DNA of 64,000 bases from NCBI GenBank assembly GCA_036417435.1, contig CM070910.1, positions 71,222,784 to 71,286,783 on the forward strand, read 5' to 3'. Below are positions 23,333 through 35,059 of the stretch, in pieces; position 1 is the stretch's first letter, and the number at the start of each line of letters is the position of its first letter. Origin of the DNA: Inia geoffrensis (lineage: Eukaryota; Chordata; Mammalia; Artiodactyla; Iniidae). Made by a program: the position numbers and the translations under genes. Under the pieces are notes generated by a model. It had not been told where the DNA came from. It saw nothing but the letters and a program-made list of their open reading frames with translations, and did no database searches.

Positions 23333-23382
23333 AAAAATATGGAACGCTTCACGAATTTGCGTGTCATCCTTGCGCAGGGGCC

Positions 23383-23433
<51 letters not shown>

Positions 23434-23439
23434 GAGCAC
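23333..23439 (-). ncRNA. RNU6: U6 snRNA retrocopy, full length
   Basis: Read on the minus strand from 23439, this is U6 spliceosomal RNA from its first GTGCTCGCTTCGGCAGCACA to the terminal ATATTTTT, 107 nt. By eye it is identical to canonical mammalian U6 at every position, including the ACAGAGA box (ACGATACAGAGAAGATTAGC) and the AGC triad region. U6 forms the catalytic core of the spliceosome with U2. This copy is almost certainly not a functional gene. Its T-run leads straight into a SINE 3' terminus and A-tail, it sits inside an old dispersed repeat, and the 70 bp upstream of its start (plus 23440-23510) show no TATA box near -25 and no obvious PSE. It is best called a chimeric retropseudogene made by LINE-1 reverse transcription. 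The perfect match implies recent origin. Confidence 0.95.
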
Positions 23440-23505
23440 TAGGCTCCACCTTTTGAAGGGAGGAGGGTCAAAGAATTTGTGGACATTTTAAAACTTTGGC
23501 TCTGT
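23440..23505 (+). mobile_element. Ancient dispersed repeat, right part
   Basis: TAGGCTCCACCTTTTGAAGG and TCAAAGAATTTGTGGACATT continue the repeat broken at 23281. About 20 bp of the expected internal sequence seems to be missing between the two halves, judged from remembered consensus. Confidence 0.6.
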
Positions 23506-25225
23506 CCTGCAGGGAAGCTCTGGAGATAACATAGTTTACCGCCCCAGGCTGGTCTCCATCAGGGGCTGGGGAGCTGGAATACTTGTTCTCTCCTACCTGC
23601 CCATCTTTGGATCCGGGCTGCCTGAAGTGGGAAGGGCTTCAATTCCCAGGCTCCCAAGGGCGGAGTCTGAGAACAGCCCTTGGAGGAGCGAGGCAGGTGC
23701 TGGCTGTGGAGGGTGAACCAGCTCCTTGCCCCGCCCTCATGGCAAGCGGGGCAGAGGGACCTGAGGGATGAGAGGCAGCACGCTGATGAGGTCTTCCTTC
23801 CCTTTCTTGTGCGATTTCATCTCTGAGCGAAATTCACTGTTGTCTCAGAGAGCCTGGGAGCAGATGTCGGAAAACTACATAATGAAATCAAATAGCAAAA
23901 TAGAACCAGGCAGATGCTTGCCCAAAGAGCAGGGGAAGGAGATGGCTGGACACCAAGGGTTATTAATAGCACTCTGTACTTTGATGGTGTCTTTCATCTG
24001 AGTTTCCAAGAGCTGCACGGCCATTTAAGTAATCCAGGGAGTTATTTTCTTGGATAGAACCCTGAAATCCAACAGGTCTTTTGAAAGTTTGGTGCTTTGA
24101 ATGTTTTACTCTTTCTGGATTGTTCTCGAGGGAGAAATGATTTTGATTTATAAATCGTATGGAGGTTTTTAAAAGTCAGTTATTTCTTAAAACAATAGAT
24201 AGTTGCACTGCCTTTGGCAACATTCTGTGGAATTCACAGGGCCTTTTTCTTCCTTGTCCGTCTCAAAGCTGTCTTCATGAAATTATTTAATTAAGTGATA
24301 GAACATTTCTGTTCAGCAGGGAAAACATGTCTAAAGATCCTGTCCGAAATTCGAGTAACCATGGTTCCAGACTTCTAACCATCTGTTACTCCTTCTTCGT
24401 GAGGTGCCAAATGACAGGTTGCAGAGGTCTGTTCTGCTCTTCCTCTACCATATACACCTAGAGAGGGCACAGGGCTGCAGCGGTAAGGTGGCCCTGGCAT
24501 CAAGAACGGGCCATCTCTAAGCTGATATTTGGCTGGTGACTAACTAAGAATGGAGTCTCTGAGCCACTTAGCCTTGGCGATCCTTCACCAGAGAAGCGAA
24601 GCACAGGAGAGAGATCCCACCTGGACGTGGAACCAGAAGCAGGTCTCCCACGCGAGCCGATGCCTGCCTTGATTACCGGCGCCAGGCGCACTGTGGCTGC
24701 GCGGACCTCCTGTGAGCGCCGGCCTGCCTGTGTGCACGCATGAGGTGCGACCGGGAAGAGGCTGCGGCTGCATCTCGTTAACTTGTCACATCTCTTTCCC
24801 CAAAGTGGACGAGCATGTGTTTTGCCTACTGACTGGTCACTGATGGTTTCATCACCGCTGGTTTCAGTCCTAGACTGAAAAGGGCTGCCGCATAGCAAAG
24901 CCCAGACCAGGAAGAGAAAGAGTCCGCTGCCAGGACTGGAGCCCCAGCAAAGGATATGTCCCCGAAGGGCCCAGGATTCACCTGCCTTCCGCTGCCTGCA
25001 GCGCCCGCTGTGTTTCTCCAGCGCTCAGCATGAGGAGCGTCGCTGGGCCTCTCAGGCCTACAGGGTGGACTAATAAGGGATGTGTTTGCAGCTGTCAGGA
25101 GGCTGGTTGCTGCTGCTCTACGGATACTCTGGACAGGACATGTTTTCTTTTTCTTTTTTTAAATCGGGAAGCAGGAAGTTTTCCTTTCCTGGCCCTTCCC
25201 AAGCCTTTGTAGTTACCAATTATAT
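23506..25225. other. Unique sequence, no gene seen
   Basis: 24000-24350 is AT-rich and repeat-free, and could be conserved non-coding DNA. 24480-25060 is GC- and CpG-richer, with 60-132-codon frames on both strands but no recognisable protein, start context or splice pattern that I can defend. Confidence 0.35.
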
Positions 25226-25242
25226 CCAGTAGGTGGCAGCAC
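25226..25242 (+). promoter_or_regulatory. CTCF-like motif
   Basis: CCAGTAGGTGGCAGCAC matches the CTCF core CCASYAGRKGGCRS across the core. It lies in a CpG-bearing patch outside any recognised repeat. Sequence match only; occupancy unknown. Confidence 0.55.
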
Positions 25243-26074
25243 AGAGCGCACGGCCACAGCTCGCTCTACTCTCCAGCCGGGGTCTGAGTCTTAGCAGGAC
25301 GGAGAAGTCCAGGGTGGCCTCCCAGCTGCCTAGGAAGGGTTCATTCTGTCTCTCCCTTTCCTCTGAGAAACGACCATTCAGAGGCTTGTGCCTTTGCAGA
25401 CTGTTTCAGCAGTGGGTCCAGCTTCCTCCCAAATGGCCTACTTCTTTGCGTAAGAAGTGAGAGAATATTTTCTGCCCCAGCTTTATTTTGGGATAAGGCA
25501 GGCATTTATAATTCCATTTGTAATCGTGCCACATTTCCTTTTATACGATCTGAAAGTGTGTGGAAATGAATGCTTCTCTCTGGAGGAAGGGATTCTGCTC
25601 AGCCGTCGATCATTTCTTTCTTTTGGAGGGTTTGTCCCCTACCCTTGGTTGAGTCTGGGTCCCCTGGGCTCCAGGACATTTTGCCCAACATGAGGGGAGT
25701 GAAAGGAGAGTGGAAGACGAGGCCCTGGCCCTCGAGGGATTGAATGGTTCCTGAGAGCCCTGAGGAACCCAAATAAATACAAGTCCACTTCGCTTGTATT
25801 CTGTGAGCTTTGCTCTAGTGTTCTGTTGCATTTGCCTTGACACTTAGTTCCAGCGCGCTTCTGGAGGGGCAGTCTGTACAATTTAACGTCAGTTAGTCAG
25901 CTCTTCTGGGCAAATCAAAAAACCCAGATGTTGTTGAGTCATGAATTTATTCCTCACCGCTGTGATTCAGAGCTCCTGTCTCATTTCTCCAAGTCTCCCC
26001 CATTCCCAAGCCCCATACCCCACCCCTCCCCTGGCTGCAGGGCAGACAGCGCTTCCTGTCTCATCTGTGTTCAC
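25243..26074. other. Unique sequence, no gene seen
   Basis: No recognised repeat; the 75-80-codon frames have no recognisable product. Confidence 0.35.
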
Positions 26075-26086
26075 TGCCCCCATTTC

Positions 26087-26603
26087 TTTTTTTAAAATTT
26101 TTATTGGAGTATAGTTGATTTACAATGTTGTGTTAGTTTCTGCTGTACAGCAAAGTGACTTAGTTATACATATCCACTCTTTTTTAGATTCTTCTCCCAT
26201 ATAGGCCATTACAGAGTACTGAGTAGAGTTCCCTGTGCTATACAGTAGGTCCTTATTAGTTATCTACTCTATATATAGTAGTGTGTATATGTCAGTCCCA
26301 ATCTCCCCATTTATCCCTCCCTTTCCCCCTTACCCGCTGGTAACCATAGATTTGTTTTCTACATCTGTAACTCTGTTTCTGTTCTGTGGATAAATTCATT
26401 TGTACCCTTTTTTTAGATTCCACATATAAGTGATATCGTGTGGTATTTGTCTTTCTCTGTCTGACTTACTTCACTCAGTATGACAATCTCTAGTTTCATC
26501 CATGTTGCTGCAAATGGCATTATTTCATTCTTTTTTATGGCTGAGTAAATTCCATTGTACATATGTATCGCATCTTCTTTAGCCATTCCTCTGTTGATGG
26601 ACA
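26087..26603 (-). mobile_element. LINE-1, 5'-truncated
   Basis: Antisense L1: T-run, 3' UTR (TTTATTGGAGTATAGTTGAT, GTTAGTTTCTGCTGTACAGC) and the ORF2 end. Exact 12-bp target duplication TGCCCCCATTTC at 26075-26086 and 26604-26615. Total length about 517 bp. Confidence 0.96.
26413..26603 (-). pseudogene. LINE-1 ORF2 C-terminal fragment
   Basis: 63-codon open frame on the minus strand, including YSAIKKNEIMPFAATWMKLE and [20 protein letters not shown], the ORF2p C-terminus. It retains its frame but lacks all catalytic domains. Confidence 0.88.
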
Positions 26604-26615
26604 TGCCCCCATTTC

Positions 26616-28165
26616 AGCATGCCTTTGCTGTTACTGAACACTAAGGCCACCTCCCCCTAACCATCCAGAGTGAAACAGAAGAAAGGCCATTTCTGAAGGG
26701 GGCAAAGGCAAGGAGCCGAGTCCAAGAAAGGCTGCCTGGGAGCCCATGTCTGGGCTGTTAGCATCCTTTCCTATAAGAGTACCTTGGATTTCTTATGGGG
26801 GGACATTATATGTCCCCTCCCCACTGCTGCGGGTTGGGGAGACATGACCCCGCCCTCACCACCAGGGGCAAGCCTGATTGGCCTCATTCAATCTGCATAT
26901 TTAATCCTCCAGGCCAGTTATGGACGCCTTGATTGGGGGGCCCATGTGACCTGTCAGTGTGTTGACCTCTCAGCATGTGGAGCTCAAGGCGTTCACTGGG
27001 TCTGCTGAGAACTAGATGTGAACCGAAGAGCTCTTGGCATCCGTCCTGCACTCATGAGAGAAAAGCTGTCACAGAGCAAACCAGGATGGAGAGAGGAAGG
27101 CAGAGAAACAGAAGAAGAAACCACATCCTGAGGACGTCACTTGAGCCCTTGGATTAAGCTTTGCCACCAACAAGCCCTACCCTTGAAAATTTTATGAGTC
27201 AATAAATAAATACTTTTTTTCAAAAAAATCCAGGGTGAGTGAAGGTTTCTGATACCTATCATCTGAACATTTCTGGTTGATGTACTCTGGGAAGGGTAAG
27301 ATTATCTCTGTAGAACATGATGAGAAATGGACCAATGAGGGGCAGTCAAGCCAATCTTGTCCCGCCAGAGTCAGCTGCTATTCCATCTCCATAGCCCGGG
27401 GCCTGGCCACCTTCTTAGCCCACTGCTGTCAGAGACAGAGTCCCCCGAGAAGGACCTCTGCCTGGTCCTCCGGTGGCTGGGAGGAACCGACCTAGGGTTC
27501 AGATGGAGAGTTTAGACTTCTAGCAGCTGGTGATGCCCAAAGATCTTCATGGGCTGTTTGAGAAAGTAGCCAAGGAAGAATGGCAGTTCAGTGGTGGAAG
27601 GTTCACAACTCGGCAATGGGAAAAGTTGTGCTACTGGGGAGTCACGGGTATAGGTTAGGAGAATGAAGTGTAAGGGAAGAAGAGAAAAATGAGGTGAGGA
27701 ATGAAGTAAGATAAGTACGCTCTGAGTCTCACAATTCATAATTTATGTTTGAACTGAGCCTAAAATGTTAAAATGTTAAAAACGTCCAAAACACATGCAG
27801 AAAGATAGCAGGGAGTAGAGAGAAGTGCTAGGTATGTCCTATCAGGCAGATTCTGGTTGCTTTTGCTGATGCGTGCAGACTTTGCAAGGGAGATCTTCTG
27901 TGACGATGAATCTCTTTGCTGTCTGGTGGTCTTTCGTGGTAGCACTTGAGGAATGATATAAAAGTCTCCACTACATTTATAATAGGCTGAGACTTGAACC
28001 ACATGTTTTAGCAACCATATGAACCCTGCGGAATCAATTGCTGGGTGAAGTTGAGCATGTATTTAAAACATGTGAGGGGATGTTTTGTGTCTCACTAGAC
28101 TAATTTTACTACGTAGAGGCTTCATCTCTCTCTTACCTCTGGGGTTTTAGAGAAAAGACTACCTT
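26616..28165. other. Unique sequence, no gene seen
   Basis: No confident repeat; several purine-rich stretches. No supported exon. Confidence 0.35.
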
Positions 28166-28595
28166 CTGTACATCTGATGAAACTATGCGTTTGCTGTAAC
28201 CCTGTGGTTAGTCATTAAGGCTGTTTGCCAATATTTGGGGCTTCCGGGCACATGGGAGAATTAAACTTTCCCTCTTCGTTTGAGCTTAGGCAAAGCCACG
28301 TGACCTATGTTGGCTAATGAAACGTGAGTAGAAGTTATGTGGCGGAAGCATTAAAATCCAGAACACAATTTGTATGGTTTTTTTTTTTAGCCTCCGGCAT
28401 GGTGACAGTCAATGGTTGGAATGGTGGCCGCCCCATCCATCTGAGTGACTCTAATCAGCCCAGAGATGCCACCACTCCATCTAACCCCAGGCAACTTGTA
28501 GCCTAAGCAAGAAACAACCCTTTGTTGCTTTAAGGCATTGAGATTGCTGGGTTGTCTGTTACTGCAACAGAACCGAATTCATCCTGATGTATATA
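28166..28595 (+). mobile_element. Probable LTR-type relic (family unresolved)
   Basis: Segments such as CACGTGACCTATGTTGGCTA, GAAACGTGAGTAGAAGTTAT and AACCCTTTGTTGCTTTAAGG, followed by GATTGCTGGGTTGTCTGTTA, resemble mammalian LTR 3' portions with a degraded polyadenylation region. An internal T-run at 28380-28389 may be a later insertion. Class is tentative. Confidence 0.45.
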
Positions 28596-28737
28596 AAACT
28601 AAAAATATTCTAGCAGTTGTACTTGAAATTGGAATGAATCAGATTTGCCACTTAACCTTTGGTAGCTCACCATCTTGAGAAACGATGTGAAGAAAAATTA
28701 TAGAAGGCAGTGCTTAAAATATTAATTAAAAACTTTA

Positions 28738-28950
28738 GGGCTTCCCTGGTGGCGCAGTGGTTGAGAGTCCGCCTGCCGATGCAGGGGACACGGGTTCGTG
28801 CCCCAGTCCGGGAAGATCCCACGTGCCGCGGAGCGGCTGGGCCCGTGAGCCATGGCCGCTGAGCCTGCACGTCTGGAGCCTGTGCTACGCAACGGGAGAG
28901 GCCGCAGCAGTGAGAGGCCCGCGTACCGCAAAAAAAAAAAAAAAAAAAAC
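28738..28950 (+). mobile_element. CHR-type SINE, short form
   Basis: Best reference copy in the window: GGGCTTCCCTGGTGGCGCAG start, pol III A-box-like TGGCGCAGTGG and B-box-like GGTTCGTGCCC, CHR body, end GCGTACCGC and A19 tail. Short target duplication AACTTTA at 28731-28737 and 28954-28960. Confidence 0.96.
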
Positions 28951-29194
28951 AACAACTTTAAAGTACTTTATAATTTACTTTTAATTTCTTTAACTGTGAT
29001 ATAACTATTTCTTGTTAGTTCTATTCATAATGTACATATATAGATTATATTCATGGTTTTTATGCAGTTATAATTATATTGGATATACTTTGGGGTATTT
29101 AACGGTCTTATTTAAGATTATTGACAAAATAAGTTTACATTAGTCTTCACTGTTATGAGGGATATGCAAGATTAAACTAATTTTGATTCTGTTA

Positions 29195-29640
29195 GATTCC
29201 TTTGGCAGCGAGTTACAGAAAACCTCAACTCAAACTAGCTTAAGTTACAGGAAAGTTTAATATTTCACAGATATGGGATTTTTCACATATAATGGAAGCT
29301 GAGGCTTTGGGATGATTGACGTAGTAGCTCAGTGCTGTCATCCTGTCAAGGACCCACGTTTTGTACGTTTCTCTGGGGAGCTCACCTCGGTGTTGCATTC
29401 CCCTCTGGTGTATCTAAGATGGTGGCACCCGTGCCAGGGTCCACATCCAGCACAGCACCCAGAGTTAGAAGATGAGCTGTTTCTTCCCGTGCCTTTTTCT
29501 TAGGAGAGAGATACCTTTCCCCTCAACACTCCTAAGGAAACTTTTCCTCTCATCTTAGTAGCCAGAATCAAGTCCTGTGGCCATTCACAAGCCCACACTG
29601 GCCTGGAGGTAGAAATATTATGGTCAAAGGAGATCACAGT
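29195..29640 (+). mobile_element. Ancient dispersed repeat (family not named)
   Basis: CAACTCAAACTAGCTTAAG, a CTGAGGCTTTGGG block and CAAGTCCTGTGGCCATTCAC suggest the same medium-reiteration family as 42640-43170. Diverged. Confidence 0.45.
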
Positions 29641-29644
29641 GTCC

Positions 29645-30015
29645 CCATGGACTAACCATAATTAGATAACCAATCTTTTATTGTTGGCTGTTTAGGCCAT
29701 TTCTTGTTTTCACTTGCTGGAAACAGCTTGGTATATGTCTTTTCTACTCTCTCACTCTTTTCAAGTTTTCCTAAAGATGGAATGATTGAGTCAAAGGGAA
29801 TAAATATTTCTACCATTCTTCCTATGTATTACTAAAATATTCTTCAATTTGGTAAAGATTGTACCAAAGTACAGTGCCATCAGCCTTGGGAATAATATTC
29901 TGTTTTATTTCTAACACATGCTATAGAGTAGTAACTTATTGGCTTGAGTTACAATTCCTTAATTACCAGTGAGGCTGAACATTTTTCCAGAGTTTGTTTA
30001 CTCTTTTTGGAATCA
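29645..30015 (-). mobile_element. Old LINE-1 (L1M-class) relic
   Basis: Antisense L1 ORF2/3' sequence, recognised by GATGGAATGATTGAGTCAAAGG, ATTGTACCAAAGTACAGTGC and ACCAGTGAGGCTGAACATTT. Diverged well beyond the other L1 copies here. Confidence 0.7.
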
Positions 30016-30019
30016 GTTC

Positions 30020-33000
30020 CCTCAGAAGGTATCCTCTCTGGCACGAGGGTCAGAAATAGTGAAGTCTCAATCCCCCAAGTAAACGGCATCTGGCTCTATC
30101 TCTGACCCAGCAACACTGGGACTAGGGACTGACTCAATATAAAGTAAATGCAAATTGCCCAGAGACTCACATGATCCAGATGGAACCCATGGGGGACCCT
30201 TAGCAGGGAAATGTCACCCAGGCTTTAGGCCAAATAAAAGGAATTGCAGCTCTTGGAACAGAATCCTTGGAGAGCTCTTAAACACAGATTATTTTTATGA
30301 CCACGTGAAATTATTGAGTTAGAAGCAACAAAAATTTTTAAATGATACCCACATTTAAACACTTCGAAGAATGACCTTATTCTTAATAGAATATCTCTGA
30401 AGGAAATAAGAAGGGATATAGAACCATGTCTTGACCTGGGTTTCACACAGGTTTTGATTTAATAGACTCCGCTGCCTTCACGGAAGCAAAATAGTTTGGG
30501 GTGGTAATTTTGTGTTGAATGACACAGCTGCCTTTTTCACCAGTTTCCTGTTTTAATATCTTGATTAAACATTCAAAGATGTTCGCGTTATTGTTTCTCT
30601 AGAGTGCTACGGGTGGCTCTGAGGGGGTCTATGAATTTGACAATGGTGGTAGAATATTGTGGGCATGCGCATTCCACCCTGGCGCCCGGCCTGCGTCGCC
30701 AGCGGACTTACTGCTTTCAGTAAACCAATCAAAGGGCCCCGCAGTCATTCCACCTGTAGTTTCCATTCATTTTCATTTTTCATACAGCTCCCCTTCACCT
30801 TCTCCTATCCTCTAGTTTGCTTCCTTTCTATTATTTTTCACTCAGTTTCCCTGAAAAACCAGTGTTTTGGCTTAGGCTGCTCTCCGTAGGGTTTCCTCTC
30901 TCTGCTGATTTGAACACTTTATGTGGCTCCTTTTCCTTCATACGGGATGGTCAGGGAACAGGATTTTGTGGTTAAGATGTTACACTGAATGTCTAAATTT
31001 TTAAAAAATGTGTTAAAACATATTCAAGGATATTGGACATTATTTATGGATTCGTTGGTTTAGAAGTTACTTCAGGATGTTTTGTTGTCTCATATCAACA
31101 TTGATTTTACTCTAACAGTAAACAAAGGGTCATTTGTGCTTTCTGGAGTCTCCTTTGAGCTTGTTACATTGGAAAAGTGCAGCAAAATTATGGAAGGCCT
31201 CCAAACCCTTAAAGGAGGTAGACCTATCTTGCTTGTCCCTGGTGAGCTCAGCTGTATCCTTCTGGCTTAAAAATTAGATAATTACATGCATGTTTTTTGC
31301 TTAGCCCTAAAAGTATTCCATGTACGTAAAGAAGTTCGTATTGAGTTCAGAGACTATAGGATTTTAGATATTTGTTCCAATACTGGAACCTCAGGAGTAT
31401 ATCTTTCTCTCTTCGGATAGAAAATGACAAAAAATAAAATCAAGTTTAAAATTAGATCTTGTGTTTTAGAAACCAGTAGATATCAACGAAAAAAATAATC
31501 TAAGAAAAACACTTCTCTGTCAAAAGAAGAGTCAGAAACACAAGGGCTGTAATAGAATCTGAAAGGTGGGCTGGATAAGAGCATCAGCAAAGTCCAGCGT
31601 GGCAGGGACAACTACCTCTTTTATTTTTAAAGATAGAAATCTTTTTATCTTTATACAATTTATTTTTAAACATCATTCACGAGACAGAGAGAAAGGCTCA
31701 GTGTAGTTGCCAGATAGGCAACATATGATCCCTAACAGGGGACCCCATCTGGGTGAAATATGGCCATGCAACAAAGGGGCAGGGGCTTTTACATTTTATG
31801 TAAATCCAGACTGAGTGCTTGAGAACTTCCCAGGAAGAGCCTTGTGCAGAGATAGGCTGTGGATTCTGGAACACCGCACCTTCTTGACTGCTGGATGCTG
31901 CTGAGAGACCAGAGTGAGGCCCACTCTCTTAGTGATGTTTGCAAAGTGATGGTTGAGGTTTTCGTGGTGGTGGTGATTGGTGACTTAATGCCGTGTGCTC
32001 TGATCCCAGCTGGTACCAAGGAGGTGGGAGACCACCCCTGACCTGGAGTTTGCGGGTGTGGGAAGGGGATACGTGGGGCTAGTCTCACCGTTAGGGCACA
32101 CTTGTTGACTGCATCTAGAAGAGCAGCAAATCAAGAGTGTGTGTGTGTATGTACACACACGCACTGAATTTAATTCCATACTACAAGGTAGGTATTTGTT
32201 GGTAATAAAAATGTGCATTTGGAGAATTTTATTTCTGCAGTCCATGTTTCTACACAGGCAAAGTCACTCTGAATTTAACTATTTTCTCTCCACATTCACG
32301 TTTGTTTGCCCTGTTTCAGTTTAATACATTTGATGGTCTTTCACTGGTATTTGCTTTTCAGTATTTTTTTCTCTCCTTTTCGTTGAATTCTTTCTGATCA
32401 TCATCTATTTCTCTCTTCTTTCCTTTATCTCTGTTCTTCTACACCCCTTTTCAACTTTCTGTTGATCAAGTTAACGAAGCCCAGTTTACCACTCTTCCCA
32501 GCCATCGCGTTGACATGGGGTCCTTTTCTTTTTGGTCCATGAAGAGAGTTGAAAATTCTATCTAAAAATCCCTCTCCCTGGAGTTAGTTGCCAAGGGTGG
32601 CTCTCGTGAAGTTGGGGCTAGCTGAGCTCTTTCTGGAAAGATAGATGGGTTTTAAGCAGCGGGAAAGATGCCTAGAGTACGGACTAGCGCTAAAGCAAAG
32701 GCATCTGCATAGAAATGACTTTTAATAAATACCCTTGGCACAATTTTCTATTTACAGCTTTTGAAATCTGAGAGGGGTTAAAAATGAAGAGACCATAAAT
32801 AAATCTGCGATGGGATGCTGGTAGGCAGAGGTGTGGTCAGACCCTGCAAAGTTGAGGCACTTAGGGCCAGTGCATAAAGAATGAGAATATGAAGAAAAAT
32901 GCTAGAAATCTCTCTACATGGCGAATGCAGAAAACAATGGGAAATTTGCTTCCAAGCTAGCCTGGATAAGACTGTGTTTATAGCTGTGAATGTAAACAAG

Positions 33001-34800
33001 GAAGCCAAGCACCGGGCTCACAGCATGAGGGCGACATCATGTTTTCGTTACAGTGACTGAAAACTATGCATAAAAATTGGAAGATTACTTGGTATTTAAA
33101 TACAAATGTGAACTTAGTTACAGACCTCTAAAGATGCATTTAATTTTATAATTCCCCTTAACTCCGGCATCTTGTAGCAGGTATTTACTTATTAACCACC
33201 CATGCCTAATTTTTGATCTATCAGGCCTTATACTGACTCAGTAAAGTAAATAGATATTTAGGTCAAACGCGAAAGATATCACAACAGTGCTAGAATTTGA
33301 CATGCCCAAAGGGAGAAGGCTGATTCTGACAGGAGGGATTATAAATGTTTTAAAGTAATTAAAACCTGACTTGCCTGACTTGATGTATGCCCTTTTCAAA
33401 GTGTCTGGTTGTTTGCACAATTTAAAATAAGGGGGAAAAAACATGGCAACTTTACTGAGCCCAAGAGGGAGTTAGGTGAAATGGTTCAAGTTCTGTTTAG
33501 ATTCATGAACGGGTATTTGAAAGAGCTCGGAGGCTGCAAGAAAGGATATTTTTCCAGATGATTAAATGCAAATATTGTTGAAAAATGCTTAAGAAAATGA
33601 TTTCAGAATAAGCAGGAAATAAAAAACGATGGAGGTGGGGAGCACAGAGGTGAAGGAGGGGATTGTTTGGGAGGGATTTCTCCTCCTGCCGTGACCCAGC
33701 CTTGACGTCCTCGGATCTGAAGAGTCTTTGTTCTGCAGGAGAGGGCTGGCAGGAAGGAAGATGATGAAGATGCTGAGGCAGCACTCAGGCCTGCATGCAT
33801 GCTTGCCAAGAGGTACCCAGGATGAACCCTCATCACTTTCCTCTCCAGACGGGCGGGCAGTGCCTACTTTCCCCAGGACGCGTGAGGTTTCCGAGGTCAC
33901 TCGTGTGTACAGACCCTTGAGCAAAGCACAAAAGACCCATCCTAACCCCACGCATCTCCTTTCTAGTATTCAATACTAAAACCCACACCACAGTGTCCAC
34001 ACCAAAGGGCCAGCTGGAAACCACAGTTCCGATACAGCCTTTCCTCCTAAATTCTATCAGTTTGCATTTGGCTTATGTTAGGATTCTATTCTGTATGAGG
34101 TAAGCGGAGACTTACTTTAGCCTGGGCCTTCTATAGCTGATGGCTGGGCTACACTGCATGTTGGATCCTGGTGGGTGAGTTTGGAAACATCAAAGGCTCT
34201 TGTGTCTTAAAAAGGTCATACCGTGGGAGCATGATGGGAACTCTCCCAAAGAGTGGGAGCCGGAACAACTGTTAGCGAAGGTCGGGGCAACTGTTCTGCT
34301 GCGGTTGAGCTGAGACCTGGTGCCATGTCTGTTGACACCCCAGCATTCCTGCTTTTCATCTAACATGAGTACAGAAAAGGGAAAACAAGCCCTGAATTGG
34401 AGGAAGTTTCAGAAGCTTCAGGGAATTCTGTTTCCCATGGGTTTAAATCGTCTACGTGCTGACAAGAATGTTTTATCAAGACAAGAGTTCTCTTTCAGTT
34501 CTGAGTGTCGATCCAACTTACAGAGATTCTGGAGTGGAATTGTTTTAGCATTGGCAGGGGAGAAAAGGCGAAGGAAAGGACTTCTAAAGCCTTCTTGGAC
34601 ATCAAATGGCTATTTCACAACAACTTTGTGATGAGTTAAGTGTAAATGAATCAGAAACATACGGACGAAATTTCCTTTGAAATTCACATGGGTGTAAGAT
34701 TAAGGCAAAAAAGTTCTTGGCAAAGAGTATTTTGGGATTTGCCAAATTCAAGCCATTTGAGAAAGAGTCGGAGATGCTCTTCGCGGACCCCAGAATGCTG
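30020..34800. other. Largely unique 4.8-kb stretch, no gene seen
   Basis: No confident repeat apart from a short TG/CA tract near 32136-32162. NRF1-like GGCATGCGCATT near 30661 in a small GC-rich patch. The frames reach 120 codons on the minus strand (33589-33951), with overlapping alternatives on both strands and no recognisable protein. Confidence 0.35.
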
Positions 34801-34815
34801 CCGGGCTCCATCTCT

Positions 34816-34818
<3 letters not shown>

Positions 34819-34846
<28 letters not shown>

Positions 34847-35042
34847 TTTGCGGTACGTGGGCCTCTCACTGCTGTGGCCTCTCCCGTTGCGGAGCACAGG
34901 CTCCGGACGTGCAGGCTCAGCGGCCATGGCTCACGGGCCCAGCCGCTCCGTGGCATGTGGGATCTTCCCGGACCGGGGCACGAACCCCTGTCCCCTGCAT
35001 CGGCAGGCGGACTCTCAACCACTGTGCCACCAGGGAAGCCCC
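34819..35042 (-). mobile_element. CHR-type SINE, short form
   Basis: Antisense copy with a long T-run, the body GCGGTACGTGGGCCTCTCAC onwards, ending CAGGGAAGCCCC. Exact 16-bp target duplication GGGCTCCATCTCTGTT at 34803-34818 and 35043-35058. The perfect long duplication and low divergence mark it as recent. The 157-173-codon frames through it are artefacts. Confidence 0.97.
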
Positions 35043-35059
35043 GGGCTCCATCTCTGTTC

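Noticed and set aside
23333..23439. Functional U6 gene
   Set aside because: The RNA part is perfect, but no TATA box or PSE is evident upstream, and the 3' end is fused to a SINE tail.
24500..24898. 132-codon minus-strand frame in a GC-richer patch
   Set aside because: Arginine/serine-rich without known motifs, and another frame overlaps it. CpG content alone can keep frames open.
28738..28950. tRNA gene (A and B boxes)
   Set aside because: The boxes belong to the tRNA-derived head of a SINE, with an A-tail and target duplication; there is no cloverleaf end or pol III terminator in place.
30659..30672. NRF1-type promoter motif
   Set aside because: Only a partial match to the palindromic site, with no CpG island, first exon or other promoter signs around it.
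33589..33951. 120-codon minus-strand frame
   Set aside because: Three overlapping frames compete here and no protein is recognised.
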